From: Mycobacterium asiaticum
GTDB lineage: Bacteria; Actinomycetota; Actinomycetes; Mycobacteriales; Mycobacteriaceae
DNA length: 64,000 nt
Reading direction: 5' to 3'
NCBI RefSeq assembly: GCF_001673315.1
Contig: NZ_LZLQ01000148.1
Span: 62,001-126,000 of the forward strand
Positions 25,565 to 33,324 of the stretch are shown here, piece after piece. The translations under genes were made by a program, and so were the position numbers. Each line of letters starts with the position of its first letter. Position 1 is the stretch's first letter. Below the pieces are notes generated by a model. That model saw nothing but the letters and a program-made list of their open reading frames with translations. It was not told the origin of the DNA and searched no databases.

Positions 25565-26716
25565 CTATCCTGCAGCGGGCGGACGGGTGACGAAGGTGGG
25601 CTTGAATCCGTACTGGGGCACCGCCCGGCCGAATGGTTGGCTCGCGAGGTTCCCGACGGGAACGCCAGGCATGCCGGCGGGACCCGCCGGTGGCGGGGCG
25701 ACCATCGGCGTGCCGCCCAGCACGGAAGGCAGCGGGCCGTTCAGCGGGGCCGCCGCGGTCCAGGCCGGCGGCACCGACAGTTTGCCCACGATGCCGGCAT
25801 CGCCGGCCCCGGCAGTCACCAGCCCGCGCATTCCGTTCCCGACAGCCTGGAGCGAACCTGCCGTGGCCACCGCGCCGGGCGCGACGTCCGGCGCGGCTGC
25901 CGCCACATCCGACATCGCCGATGCCCCGAACAGGCTCGACAACGTTCCGACAGTGGATCCCGGAGTGAACAGACCCGTGGACGTGATGGTGTTCCAGACA
26001 TTCGCGTTGGGCCCCCAGGTGTCGAGGAATCCCTGCCATCCGGCGCCGTTGGATCCCGACAGCGCCTGCAGGGCGCCCGGCACCGTGGACATCATTTGGG
26101 ACAGCGTGCCCTGCTGGCCGGCTGCGGAGGCAGCGGCGGCTTGGTCGACCGCTGATGCCTGAGCCAACAGCCCGCCGGGGTTGGTGGTGGCCGAGGGTTC
26201 TACGAAGGGGCTCAACTCGGTCGCGACTGCCGAGGAAGCGGCATAGCCGTACATAACGGCCGCATCTTGTGCCCACATCTCCAAGTACTGCGCCTCCGTC
26301 GCCGCGATGGCCGGGGTGTTCTGACCCAGCACGTTCGTGGCGATCAGCGCCGCTAGTTGGACCCGATTCGCAACGATCAGCGGCGGCGGCACGGTCGCTG
26401 CGAAAGCGGCTTCATAGGCACCCGCGGCGGCCTCTGCTTGGGCGGCGGTCTGCTCGGCATCACCGGCGGTCGCGCTCATCCAGGCGAGGTAGGGCAGTGC
26501 TGCGGCGGCCATCGTCGCCGAGGCCGGACCAAACCAGTCCTCACCGGTCAACGCCGACAACACGCCCTCGTAACCCAGCGCAGCGGCCCGCAACTCGGCG
26601 GCCAACCCCTTCCAGGCCGAAGCGGCGGCCAGCATTGGACTTGACCCCGCTCCGGCGTACATGCGGGCGGAGTTGATTTCGGGCGGCAAAGTTGCGAAAT
26701 CCAGGACAGCGGTCAT
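25565..26716 (-). CDS. PPE protein, SVP subfamily, first gene behind the M-box riboswitch
   Basis: 383 residues: MTAVLDFATLPPEINSARMY, DWFGPAS, YLEMWAQDAAVMYGY, and the motif GKLSVPPAWTAAAP near 320. The terminus YGFKPTFVTRPPAAG is shared with the PPE proteins at 27326, 28570, 39491 and 41081. A strong GGGGGAGG stands before ATG 26716. It is the first full-length gene downstream of the M-box (310 nt away), so Mg2+ control is expected. In M. tuberculosis the equivalent first gene is PE20, which is missing here. Confidence 0.9.
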   Translation of the reverse strand: MTAVLDFATLPPEINSARMYAGAGSSPMLAAASAWKGLAAELRAAALGYEGVLSALTGEDWFGPASATMAAAALPYLAWMSATAGDAEQTAAQAEAAAGAYEAAFAATVPPPLIVANRVQLAALIATNVLGQNTPAIAATEAQYLEMWAQDAAVMYGYAASSAVATELSPFVEPSATTNPGGLLAQASAVDQAAAASAAGQQGTLSQMMSTVPGALQALSGSNGAGWQGFLDTWGPNANVWNTITSTGLFTPGSTVGTLSSLFGASAMSDVAAAAPDVAPGAVATAGSLQAVGNGMRGLVTAGAGDAGIVGKLSVPPAWTAAAPLNGPLPSVLGGTPMVAPPPAGPAGMPGVPVGNLASQPFGRAVPQYGFKPTFVTRPPAAG

Positions 26717-26852
26717 CGGTGGCCTCCCCCACTAATGCCAAATCCGATTTTGAGCAGCCGGTATCGCAATTTAAAGCAGCAATTTCGCGCACACCAATTA
26801 GCCGCGTCTGCAATGGAAGCGCGGACAGGCAGGGATTAGCGAATCAGCCGAT

Positions 26853-26933
26853 TCAGCGTGCGAATACAGTGCCCAGGTCGGATCGAAACGAAATGGTCGT
26901 CGATCTGGAATAGGGACTTTCGCCGGGACTCAC
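26853..26933 (-). CDS. Possible 26-residue leader peptide between the M-box and its PPE gene
   Basis: GTG 26933 stands 10 bases after an AAGGAGG and opens a short frame (MSPGESPYSRSTTISFRSDL, then GTVFAR) ending at 26853. A similar segment in the same frame (TIPFRSGHG) occurs in the leader of the PPE gene at 28570-29835. A translated short frame between a riboswitch and the regulated gene could help control termination. No family is known and translation is unproven. Confidence 0.3.
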   Translation of the reverse strand: MSPGESPYSRSTTISFRSDLGTVFAR

Positions 26934-27026
26934 TCCGCTCTCACCTCCTTCGGGCCAGGGCACACGGGGATGCCATGCGCACGCCACAGAGATGAGGACA
27001 CAACGGGAAAACCGTTGTACCAGCAC

Positions 27027-27186
27027 CTCTCTCGACAGAGCTTTGGCACCACACGGCGTATCCGACAGGTGTCGGAAGCCACTTGGGCTCAACCCTTAAG
27101 CCGGGAAGAGCTGTCCTGACCCTGGGCGTCTTTCGACGTTCGAGGTCAGTGGCCTGTGTCCGTGCAGACGCCTCACCTAGCGAGGT
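27027..27186 (-). ncRNA. M-box (ykoK leader) Mg2+ riboswitch
   Basis: Read on the minus strand, the segment contains the conserved M-box landmarks in order: CGCTAGGTGAGGC at the 5' side, GGCCACTGACC, the loop AACGTCGAAAGACGCC followed by AGGGTCAG, and the 3' GGTGCCAAAGCTCTGTCGAGAG. The Bacillus mgtE M-box has the equivalent strings GTTAGGTGAGGCTCC, GTCCAAAGACGCC, GGGTCAAC and GTGCTAAAGCTCT. M-boxes bind Mg2+ and switch off downstream expression when Mg2+ is plentiful. A hairpin ACAACGG-TTTTC-CCGTTGT follows at about 27000-27018 and could be part of the expression platform. The downstream genes are PPE genes and, further on, mgtC. Confidence 0.92.
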
Positions 27187-27199
27187 GCATGCAAAGGCC

Positions 27200-27228
27200 A
27201 TCGTGGCACTCGAAGCGATAGGAGTCAA
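27200..27228 (-). promoter_or_regulatory. Candidate promoter of the M-box transcript
   Basis: On the minus strand TTGACT (27228-27223) is separated by 17 bases from CACGAT (27205-27200). Transcription would begin near 27193, a few bases before the 5' edge of the M-box. The -35 is good and the -10 weak. The assignment rests on this spacing and position. Confidence 0.4.
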
Positions 27229-27325
27229 CTCAGCATGCGGAACATTATCGAAAAATCTGCGCGAAGCAATATCGAAGAGGCCCGACTGACCATTCCTGCA
27301 TGTCTCGCGAGAATTAGCGACGCAT

Positions 27326-28531
27326 TTATCCAGCCGCCACCGGGCGGGGCATGATGGTCAGCTTGAATCCGTATCGGGGTCCGTTGCCCCAGCTACGGGT
27401 GTAGACATTGCCGGCAGGCACTCCGGGTATTCCGGGTGGTGCTGCCGCAGCCGCGGGCGTAGCACCGGCGCCCATCGAACCGGCACCCGGCGTGGCGATG
27501 CCGCCACGGCCTGCCAGCTCGACTGCGGATGTCCAACTCGGTGGCACGGACAATCGTCCGACCATCGTCGCTTGGCTGGTGCCGGCGGCTACTCCCGATG
27601 CGCCGGGCGCGCGGGTGAGTGCGGCGCCGGCTGACGCGGCATCGGCCGCGGCCGGTGCGGCCGCCTGGGAGGTGCCTTCTGCTACCGCTTCGACGTCGGC
27701 CATCGCGTCGGTCACGCCGGGTGTGATCAGGGCGGGCGACACATACTGGGCTGACACGAGCGCGTTCACCAGGTCGGAGTTCAGGAAGATCCCGTAGGGG
27801 TTGCCGTCATTGCCGTCCAGGAAGTTCAGAAGGTCGGCGAGCAGACCGGTCTGTGGGAGCGAGTCGAAGGGCGACGCCGCCGCTGGCGATCCGAGTTGTT
27901 GCAGGCTCGCCGGCACCGCGGACATCAGCTGCGGCAATTCGGATTCCGGGAGTCCCGAACCGGCGGCCTGGGCAACGGCTGCGGCCTGCCCCGCCTGGCC
28001 GGACGGGTTGGTGGTCTGGTCGGGCTCGGTGAACGGCGTCAAGATCGCAGCTTCGGCGGCGCTGACGGCATAGGCGTACATGGCAGTCGCGTCCTGAGCC
28101 CACATCTCGGCGTACTCGGCTTCCGTGGCGGCGATGGCAGGAGTGTTGATGCCCAGGAAGTTGGTGGCCACCAGTGCCAGCAACTGCGCCCGGTTCGCCG
28201 CGACCACCGGTGGCGGCACCGTCATCGCGAACGCGGCATCGAAGGCGGCCGCGGCCGCAGCGGCCTGACCGGCGGTCTGCTCGGCCTGCGAACCGGTGGC
28301 ACTCAGCCATGCCACATAGGGCACCGCCGCGGCGGCCATTGCCGCCGACGCTGGACCCAGCCATCCGTCACCGATCAACGTGGCTATCACCGACTCGTAA
28401 GCCGTTGCGGTCAAACGCATTTCGGCGGCGACGGCATCCCAGGCCGTCATGGCGGCCAGCATCGGCGCCGAACCCGGACCGGTGTAGATGCGCAGCGAGT
28501 TGACTTCAGGTGGGAGTGCTCCGTAATCCAA
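27326..28531 (-). CDS. PPE protein, SVP subfamily, paralogue of the adjacent upstream PPE
   Basis: 401 residues from TTG 28531, which has AAGGAGG at 8-base spacing and gives the usual start LDYGALPPEVNSLRIY. An overlapping GTG at 28540 is possible. It shows GWLGPAS, YAEMWAQDATAMYAY, the motif GRLSVPPSWTSAVE, and the end YGFKLTIMPRPVAAG. The middle segment LLADLLNFLDGNDGNPYGIF is almost the same as in the PPE gene 38 bp upstream, so the two are tandem duplicates. The long open frame continuing to 29407 runs into that gene in another frame and is not coding. Confidence 0.88.
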   Translation of the reverse strand: MDYGALPPEVNSLRIYTGPGSAPMLAAMTAWDAVAAEMRLTATAYESVIATLIGDGWLGPASAAMAAAAVPYVAWLSATGSQAEQTAGQAAAAAAAFDAAFAMTVPPPVVAANRAQLLALVATNFLGINTPAIAATEAEYAEMWAQDATAMYAYAVSAAEAAILTPFTEPDQTTNPSGQAGQAAAVAQAAGSGLPESELPQLMSAVPASLQQLGSPAAASPFDSLPQTGLLADLLNFLDGNDGNPYGIFLNSDLVNALVSAQYVSPALITPGVTDAMADVEAVAEGTSQAAAPAAADAASAGAALTRAPGASGVAAGTSQATMVGRLSVPPSWTSAVELAGRGGIATPGAGSMGAGATPAAAAAPPGIPGVPAGNVYTRSWGNGPRYGFKLTIMPRPVAAG

Positions 28532-28569
28532 TACCAGCACCTCCTTAACCGAGACGGTTCTCCCTCCTG

Positions 28570-29835
28570 TCAGCCGGCAGCTGGCGGACGCCCCATGATC
28601 GTCGGCCGGAAGCCATAGCGCGGCGGGTTGCCGAAGCTGTGGCCGTACATGCCCGCGCCCGGCATACCGGGAAAACCGGGCATACCCGCCGCGGCTTCCG
28701 GCGCGGCTGCGGTGCTGGTCCAGCCGCCGCCGGCGGCTGCGGCACCGGCGTGATTGACCACCGAGGTCGCCGCCGTCCAGGTTTGCGGAACCGACAGCCG
28801 CCCCACCATTGCCGACTGATTGATCCCAGCCGCTACGCCGCCTTTCGAAAACGACGCCTCGGCCACATCCATCAGCGGCGGGATGTTGGTGGGATTGGCG
28901 GGCGAATCCGCCGGAATCCACAACCCGTTGCCTGAGCCTGAACCCATCGGCGGTATTGCGGCCCCTTCTTCCGCGCCCAGGGCCACCGCATTGATATCGG
29001 CCAACCCCGCGAAGACGGCGGGGGCGACGATCGCGGGGCTGGTATATCCGGCCGACACGAAACCGTTGACCAGGCTGGAATTCAGGAAGATTCCGTACGG
29101 GTTCCCGTCGTTGCCGTCCAGGAAGTTCAGGATGTCTGCGAGCAGGTCGCCACCAGGGAACGCTTCTGCAGCTGCCGCCGGCGCCGAAAGTCCTTGCAGC
29201 GTCGAAGGTACCGACGACATCAGTTGCGGTAGCTCCGATTGCGTCAGGGTCCCCGTGGCGTTGCCGGCCGCCTGGGTGACCGCTCCCGCCTGCGCCGCCT
29301 GGCCGGCCGGGTCCGTCACTTGCGCCGGTTGGGTGAACGGCGTCAACGTCGAGGCGACCGCCGAGCTGGTGGCGTAGCCGTACATCGCCGCCGCATCCTG
29401 GGCCCACATCTCGCCGTAGGCTGCCTCGTTCGCGGCGATTGCCGGTGTGTTCTGACCGATCAGATTGGTCGCCACCAGCATCTGCAACTGCGCGCGGTTG
29501 GCGGCGACCGTGGCCGGGGGGACGGTCATGGCATAGGCGGCCTCATAGGCCCCTGCTGCCGCCGCTGCTTGACTGGCAGCCTCTTCCGCCTTGACCCCGG
29601 TCAGAGTCATCCAGGTCAGATATGGGGTGATCGCGGTCAGCATCGATTCTGACGCCGGACCCAGCCAGCCGTCTCCGGTCAGCACCGAGATGACGGTGTC
29701 GTATGCGGCGGCTGTGGCATGGAGTTCAGCGGCGAGCCGGTCCCAGGCGGATACAGCGGCAAGCAGCGGCGCCGATCCGGGGCCGGTGTACATCCGCAGC
29801 GAGTTGACTTCGGGTGGTAATGCGCCGAAATCCAT
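28570..29835 (-). CDS. PPE protein, SVP subfamily
   Basis: 421 residues from ATG 29835 behind GGGAGGTGACCACC: MDFGALPPEVNSLRMYTG, GWLGPAS, YGEMWAQDAAAMYGY, the motif GRLSVPQTWTAATS, and the end YGFRPTIMGRPPAAG. It resembles the next gene, sharing DGNDGNPYGIFLNS. The open frame extends 120 codons upstream of the ATG, but those codons lack PPE character. It lies between eccA5 and the M-box region, near the position of PPE28-PPE30 in M. tuberculosis, without a PE gene or lppT. Confidence 0.9.
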   Translation of the reverse strand: MDFGALPPEVNSLRMYTGPGSAPLLAAVSAWDRLAAELHATAAAYDTVISVLTGDGWLGPASESMLTAITPYLTWMTLTGVKAEEAASQAAAAAGAYEAAYAMTVPPATVAANRAQLQMLVATNLIGQNTPAIAANEAAYGEMWAQDAAAMYGYATSSAVASTLTPFTQPAQVTDPAGQAAQAGAVTQAAGNATGTLTQSELPQLMSSVPSTLQGLSAPAAAAEAFPGGDLLADILNFLDGNDGNPYGIFLNSSLVNGFVSAGYTSPAIVAPAVFAGLADINAVALGAEEGAAIPPMGSGSGNGLWIPADSPANPTNIPPLMDVAEASFSKGGVAAGINQSAMVGRLSVPQTWTAATSVVNHAGAAAAGGGWTSTAAAPEAAAGMPGFPGMPGAGMYGHSFGNPPRYGFRPTIMGRPPAAG

Positions 29836-30286
29836 GGTGGTCACCTCCCGCCCGGGGCGGCCGGAGACAAAGCGGATAACGTTGCGACACAACTGAATTG
29901 AGTGGAAGGCATCGGACTCTCCTCGGAGATGGTCCGACCCGATTACGGACGTTGGCCGCGGTGGTGGTGTCGGGGGGCTTCCGCACGCACGTGCGGCCCA
30001 GTGGGCACCGTGCGCCGGATGGGTGCGCCAGCCGATTCCGACGACGGGAAAGCGCCGTGACCGGATCGGAAAGGAATGGTCATCGAGTTCGTACGGTCGC
30101 TGTTGATCGGCCCAGTGCGGCCCCCCTCCCGTCCCTGTCGGGGCACACGGGAGCGCCACCGTGAATGCACAATGCTCGTCCCGGCTCGAGTGCACACAGC
30201 GTATCGGGCTGAAGCGGTACCGGAGGCTTGTTAGGCAGAAACCATATGTCGTGGCGGGCGGGGGTTCTGCGGCGCCGGACCGGGGG
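29836..30286. other. 451-bp leader/spacer between eccA5 and the PPE pair
   Basis: No gene is supported. On the minus strand the stretch 30151-30050 resembles the leader of the M-box-controlled PPE gene: both have CCCGTGTGCCC followed, about 63 bases later, by GACCATT and TTC-GATCC. The M-box itself is not found here. No clear terminator hairpin was seen after eccA5. Confidence 0.5.
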
Positions 30287-32119
30287 CTACTTGGTCTTCT
30301 TCTCCGCGACTGCGGCGCTGAGGCCCTCGGCGAGGTCTTCGCGGGTCAACTCACGGAATCGACGCATTTGCGCTTCGCTGAATTCGGTGAGATCGCTGTT
30401 GAGGACGGCGTCCAAGTCTTCGTCGTCGAGCCGGAAACTGCGGTGATCGCGGGCCTTCTCCACCACGTTGCGCACGAAGCCGGCGTTGCCCAGCATGTCG
30501 ATGCCGCGAATCAGGTCGCCGTCTTCGGAGTAGGTCTCGTCGGAGTAGAACTTGGTGTACGACGGCAACAGGATGGCGGCCTCGTGCTCGGTGATGACGT
30601 CTTCGTTCTCCCGGCCCATCAGGACGGTCAACGCGACCAATTCCTCGGGGGTGTAACTGTAGAACTCGATGACGGTCGAAAACCGCCGCCGTAGACCCTG
30701 ATTCACCTCGAGCATCTTTTCCATCGCCTTGGCGTACCCGGCGCCGAAGACCACGAGTTCGTCGCGATGATTCTCCATGTACAGCAGCAGCGTGTTGATG
30801 ATCGCGTTGCCGTACGGGTCACCCTGCGAATAACCCTTTTCGTGCAGGGTGTGCATCTCGTCGAAGAAGACCGCGCCGCCGAGCGCACCTTCGAGCATCT
30901 CTTCGCAGTTCTTCTCGGCGTCGGCCATGTACCGGCCCAGCAGCTTGGTCCGACTCGTTTCCACCACCAGCGGCTTGCGCAACACCGTCAACCCGCACAG
31001 TTGCTTGGTGAAAGCCCTTGCCACTGAAGTCTTTCCGGTCCCGGGCGGGCCGAGCAACAAGGTGTGCCGGGACGTCACAGGAACGGGCAACCCCATCTTG
31101 GCGCGCGCGAGGTTCACCTTGGTTGTCGACTTGATGAGCTTGATTTCCCGCTTGGCCTGCTCCATGCCGAGCATGGCATTGAGTTCGGCGTCGCCCTCAC
31201 TCAGGTACTTCGCGGCTTCTTCGGCATGCCTGGCGGCCTCGGCCTGCGCCCGCGTCGGCGCACTGTCCGGGTCCCACGGATCGGTCCGTGCCTCAATGGT
31301 TTCCGGGTCGGTCAGCACCAACCGGAAGTTGGGGTTATCCAAGGCCTCACGGGCGGGGGTGAATTTCGCGTCGCGTGAATACACGCGACGGAGCAACTCG
31401 ACGCCCTCCTCTTCGCGGCCTACATGCCGCAGACACATGCCTTGGGTGTATAGCGCGATGTTCGCCGCCCCGGGCACCCGGTCGCCTTCGATCGCTTCCT
31501 GTCCCCGCCGGAACGCCTCCTCGAATACCCCGAGCGAGGCCAGTGCGGTGGTGGCCATTGCGGCGCCGGCCGCCTTCAGTTCGGGATGGCGCCAAGGTGT
31601 GGATTCGGGGAACTGTGCCAGCACGTCCGGCCACCGCTTGGTGCGAAAGTAGAGCACGCCCCGCACGTAGCTGACCAGTTCCGTATCGAACGGATGCCGA
31701 GGTTCGGTCGAGTCGAGTAGATCCGCAGCCTCTTTGTAGCGCTTGTTCTCGGCCAGGACGGCCGCATACGCGCAGGCCAACGAGTCCACGCTGGTCACCG
31801 CCAGGCGCAAAAACAGCCCGTCGGAAACCTCCGGGCGGAACTGCAGGTCGGTTACGCCGAGTCGACGGGTCTCCCAGCCGAAGGTTCGCACCGCCGCCCA
31901 TGCCCCGGAGAGCACTTCGATGCTTTGGTCACCGGCCAGTATCCGCGCCAGCCAGGCATCGCACATGCCCGGATCGAGCGTGGTGGCGGTGGCGAACATC
32001 TGCGCCGCGACCTGCGGGTTGTGGCTGGGCTGTAGTCCGTTGACCGAGATGCCCGAGGCCAGCAGCCCGGCCAACATGGCGTTTCTGGCATCTTCGGTAG
32101 TCGACTGCGCGCGTGTCAT
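30287..32119 (-). CDS. eccA5: ESX-5 cytosolic AAA+ ATPase EccA5
   Basis: 610 residues. The N-terminal half (about 1-280) is a helical TPR-like domain; the C-terminal AAA+ domain has Walker A GPPGTGKTS (K363) and Walker B AVFFDEMHTL near 417. EccA proteins of type VII systems are hexameric cytosolic ATPases thought to release EspG chaperones from PE/PPE substrates. The protein matches M. tuberculosis Rv1798 in length and order. ATG 32119 overlaps the eccE5 stop (ATGA). It is the last conserved component of the minus-strand ESX-5 run. Confidence 0.96.
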   Translation of the reverse strand: MTRAQSTTEDARNAMLAGLLASGISVNGLQPSHNPQVAAQMFATATTLDPGMCDAWLARILAGDQSIEVLSGAWAAVRTFGWETRRLGVTDLQFRPEVSDGLFLRLAVTSVDSLACAYAAVLAENKRYKEAADLLDSTEPRHPFDTELVSYVRGVLYFRTKRWPDVLAQFPESTPWRHPELKAAGAAMATTALASLGVFEEAFRRGQEAIEGDRVPGAANIALYTQGMCLRHVGREEEGVELLRRVYSRDAKFTPAREALDNPNFRLVLTDPETIEARTDPWDPDSAPTRAQAEAARHAEEAAKYLSEGDAELNAMLGMEQAKREIKLIKSTTKVNLARAKMGLPVPVTSRHTLLLGPPGTGKTSVARAFTKQLCGLTVLRKPLVVETSRTKLLGRYMADAEKNCEEMLEGALGGAVFFDEMHTLHEKGYSQGDPYGNAIINTLLLYMENHRDELVVFGAGYAKAMEKMLEVNQGLRRRFSTVIEFYSYTPEELVALTVLMGRENEDVITEHEAAILLPSYTKFYSDETYSEDGDLIRGIDMLGNAGFVRNVVEKARDHRSFRLDDEDLDAVLNSDLTEFSEAQMRRFRELTREDLAEGLSAAVAEKKTK

Positions 32120-33324
32120 TGCGATGCTGAGCTGATGGCGTGCTTCGGCTCAGGACCCACTGGCAACTCCACCTCGTCGTGGTCTCGTACTTCACGGCCG
32201 GGCACGACCAGTTGGGAACGGCTGGACGGGGCCGGCAGGCTGGCTCGCACGGCGGCAAGTTGGCGACCGGTGAGCCGGTTGAGCCCGGTCCAAAGTTGCT
32301 TGGGCAGCCTGGCCTCGCTGTGATAGCGCACCCACGCCGACAACTGCGGGCGCCCGGCCTGCGTCGTCAGGCGCAGGGTGAGTACGGTTGCGCCGACCTC
32401 CGGAGCGTCCGATAGCCACAGCTCGTTGAGCGTCTCCGAGTCGATGTCGGTAGGCGTAACCCAAAAGCTCGTCACAAAGCCGTTGAAGTGTTTGAGGTGC
32501 CGCCACCCGGGACGGCTCCACGTCGCCTCCAGGTCGGCCAGCACCGCGCTGTCCACCTCGGCCAGCTCGTCAGCGGTCAACGGACGAGCCGCACAGCTTT
32601 GCCCGTCGAGATCCTGAACCAACCGCTCGGTAGCTGCGACCATCGTCGAGGCCAGCGAATCGCGGCATACCACGGCAGCCACATTGCGCTGCGGGTTCAG
32701 CCGCAGCACCAGCCAGGTTCGGCGGAGGTCGGTGCCAGGCTGATCCCCGACCATCCCCCACTCCTCAGGGCCCCACTCCTCCAGCGACGCCGTCGCCTTC
32801 GCGGCTGCCGCACCGCCCCGCACCCGCACCGACACAATGTCGATGTTGTCGAGATGAATATCGAACTGGCGCAACCCATCTGCGACCGCAGCGACCGGCA
32901 GTGCCGGCACCGATCCGGACCGATGCCGATGCCGGCCGGACGGATCACCCTCGCCGCCACCAACCTCGACCACGGTGACCAGCTGCCCCCGGTACTCACG
33001 CACCCCGACGGTGTCACGCCCGAAACGCCGGGAGTAGTCGACCGCCGGTGTGCAACCGGCTCCCAGGGCGGTGCCCGGATCGGCGGACCAATCCCACAGC
33101 CAGGCAGCGACACCTGAGGTCATCGTGATGCCGTGATAGGTGACCAGCGACAGCAACGTCAGCAGCGCGGCAATACCGACGCCGACCCACCACGCGATGC
33201 GGTTGTCGCCCTGCCATGAGTCCGGCGCGTGACTGGCAATCACCAAGATCACCACGTCGGCCAAGAACACCGCGGTCAACCGCGGCCAGGCCAACGTCAA
33301 TCCGAATTTCCGCTGCGACCTCAT
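32116..33324 (-). CDS. eccE5: ESX-5 membrane-complex component EccE5
   Basis: 402 residues. Two N-terminal membrane helices (LTAVFLADVVILVIASH and VGVGIAALLTLLSLVTYHG) are followed by a large soluble domain with WLVLRLNPQRNVAAVVCRDS and TWSRPGWRHLKHFNGF. EccE sits at the periphery of the hexameric ESX membrane complex and binds MycP. ATG 33324 is chosen because it overlaps the mycP5 stop (ATGA) and matches the homologue start (MRSQRKFGL). The frame upstream lies inside mycP5 and is not used. Confidence 0.95.
   Translation of the reverse strand: MRSQRKFGLTLAWPRLTAVFLADVVILVIASHAPDSWQGDNRIAWWVGVGIAALLTLLSLVTYHGITMTSGVAAWLWDWSADPGTALGAGCTPAVDYSRRFGRDTVGVREYRGQLVTVVEVGGGEGDPSGRHRHRSGSVPALPVAAVADGLRQFDIHLDNIDIVSVRVRGGAAAAKATASLEEWGPEEWGMVGDQPGTDLRRTWLVLRLNPQRNVAAVVCRDSLASTMVAATERLVQDLDGQSCAARPLTADELAEVDSAVLADLEATWSRPGWRHLKHFNGFVTSFWVTPTDIDSETLNELWLSDAPEVGATVLTLRLTTQAGRPQLSAWVRYHSEARLPKQLWTGLNRLTGRQLAAVRASLPAPSSRSQLVVPGREVRDHDEVELPVGPEPKHAISSASQ

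Noticed and set aside
28532..29407. N-terminal extension making a 693-residue PPE
   Set aside because: The extra codons lie in the wrong frame of the upstream PPE gene; an AAGGAGG and the standard PPE start occur at 28531.
29836..30195. Second M-box upstream of the PPE at 28570
   Set aside because: Part of the leader resembles the M-box gene leader, but the AGGTGAGGC, GUCGAAAGACGCC and GCCAAAGCUCU landmarks are absent.
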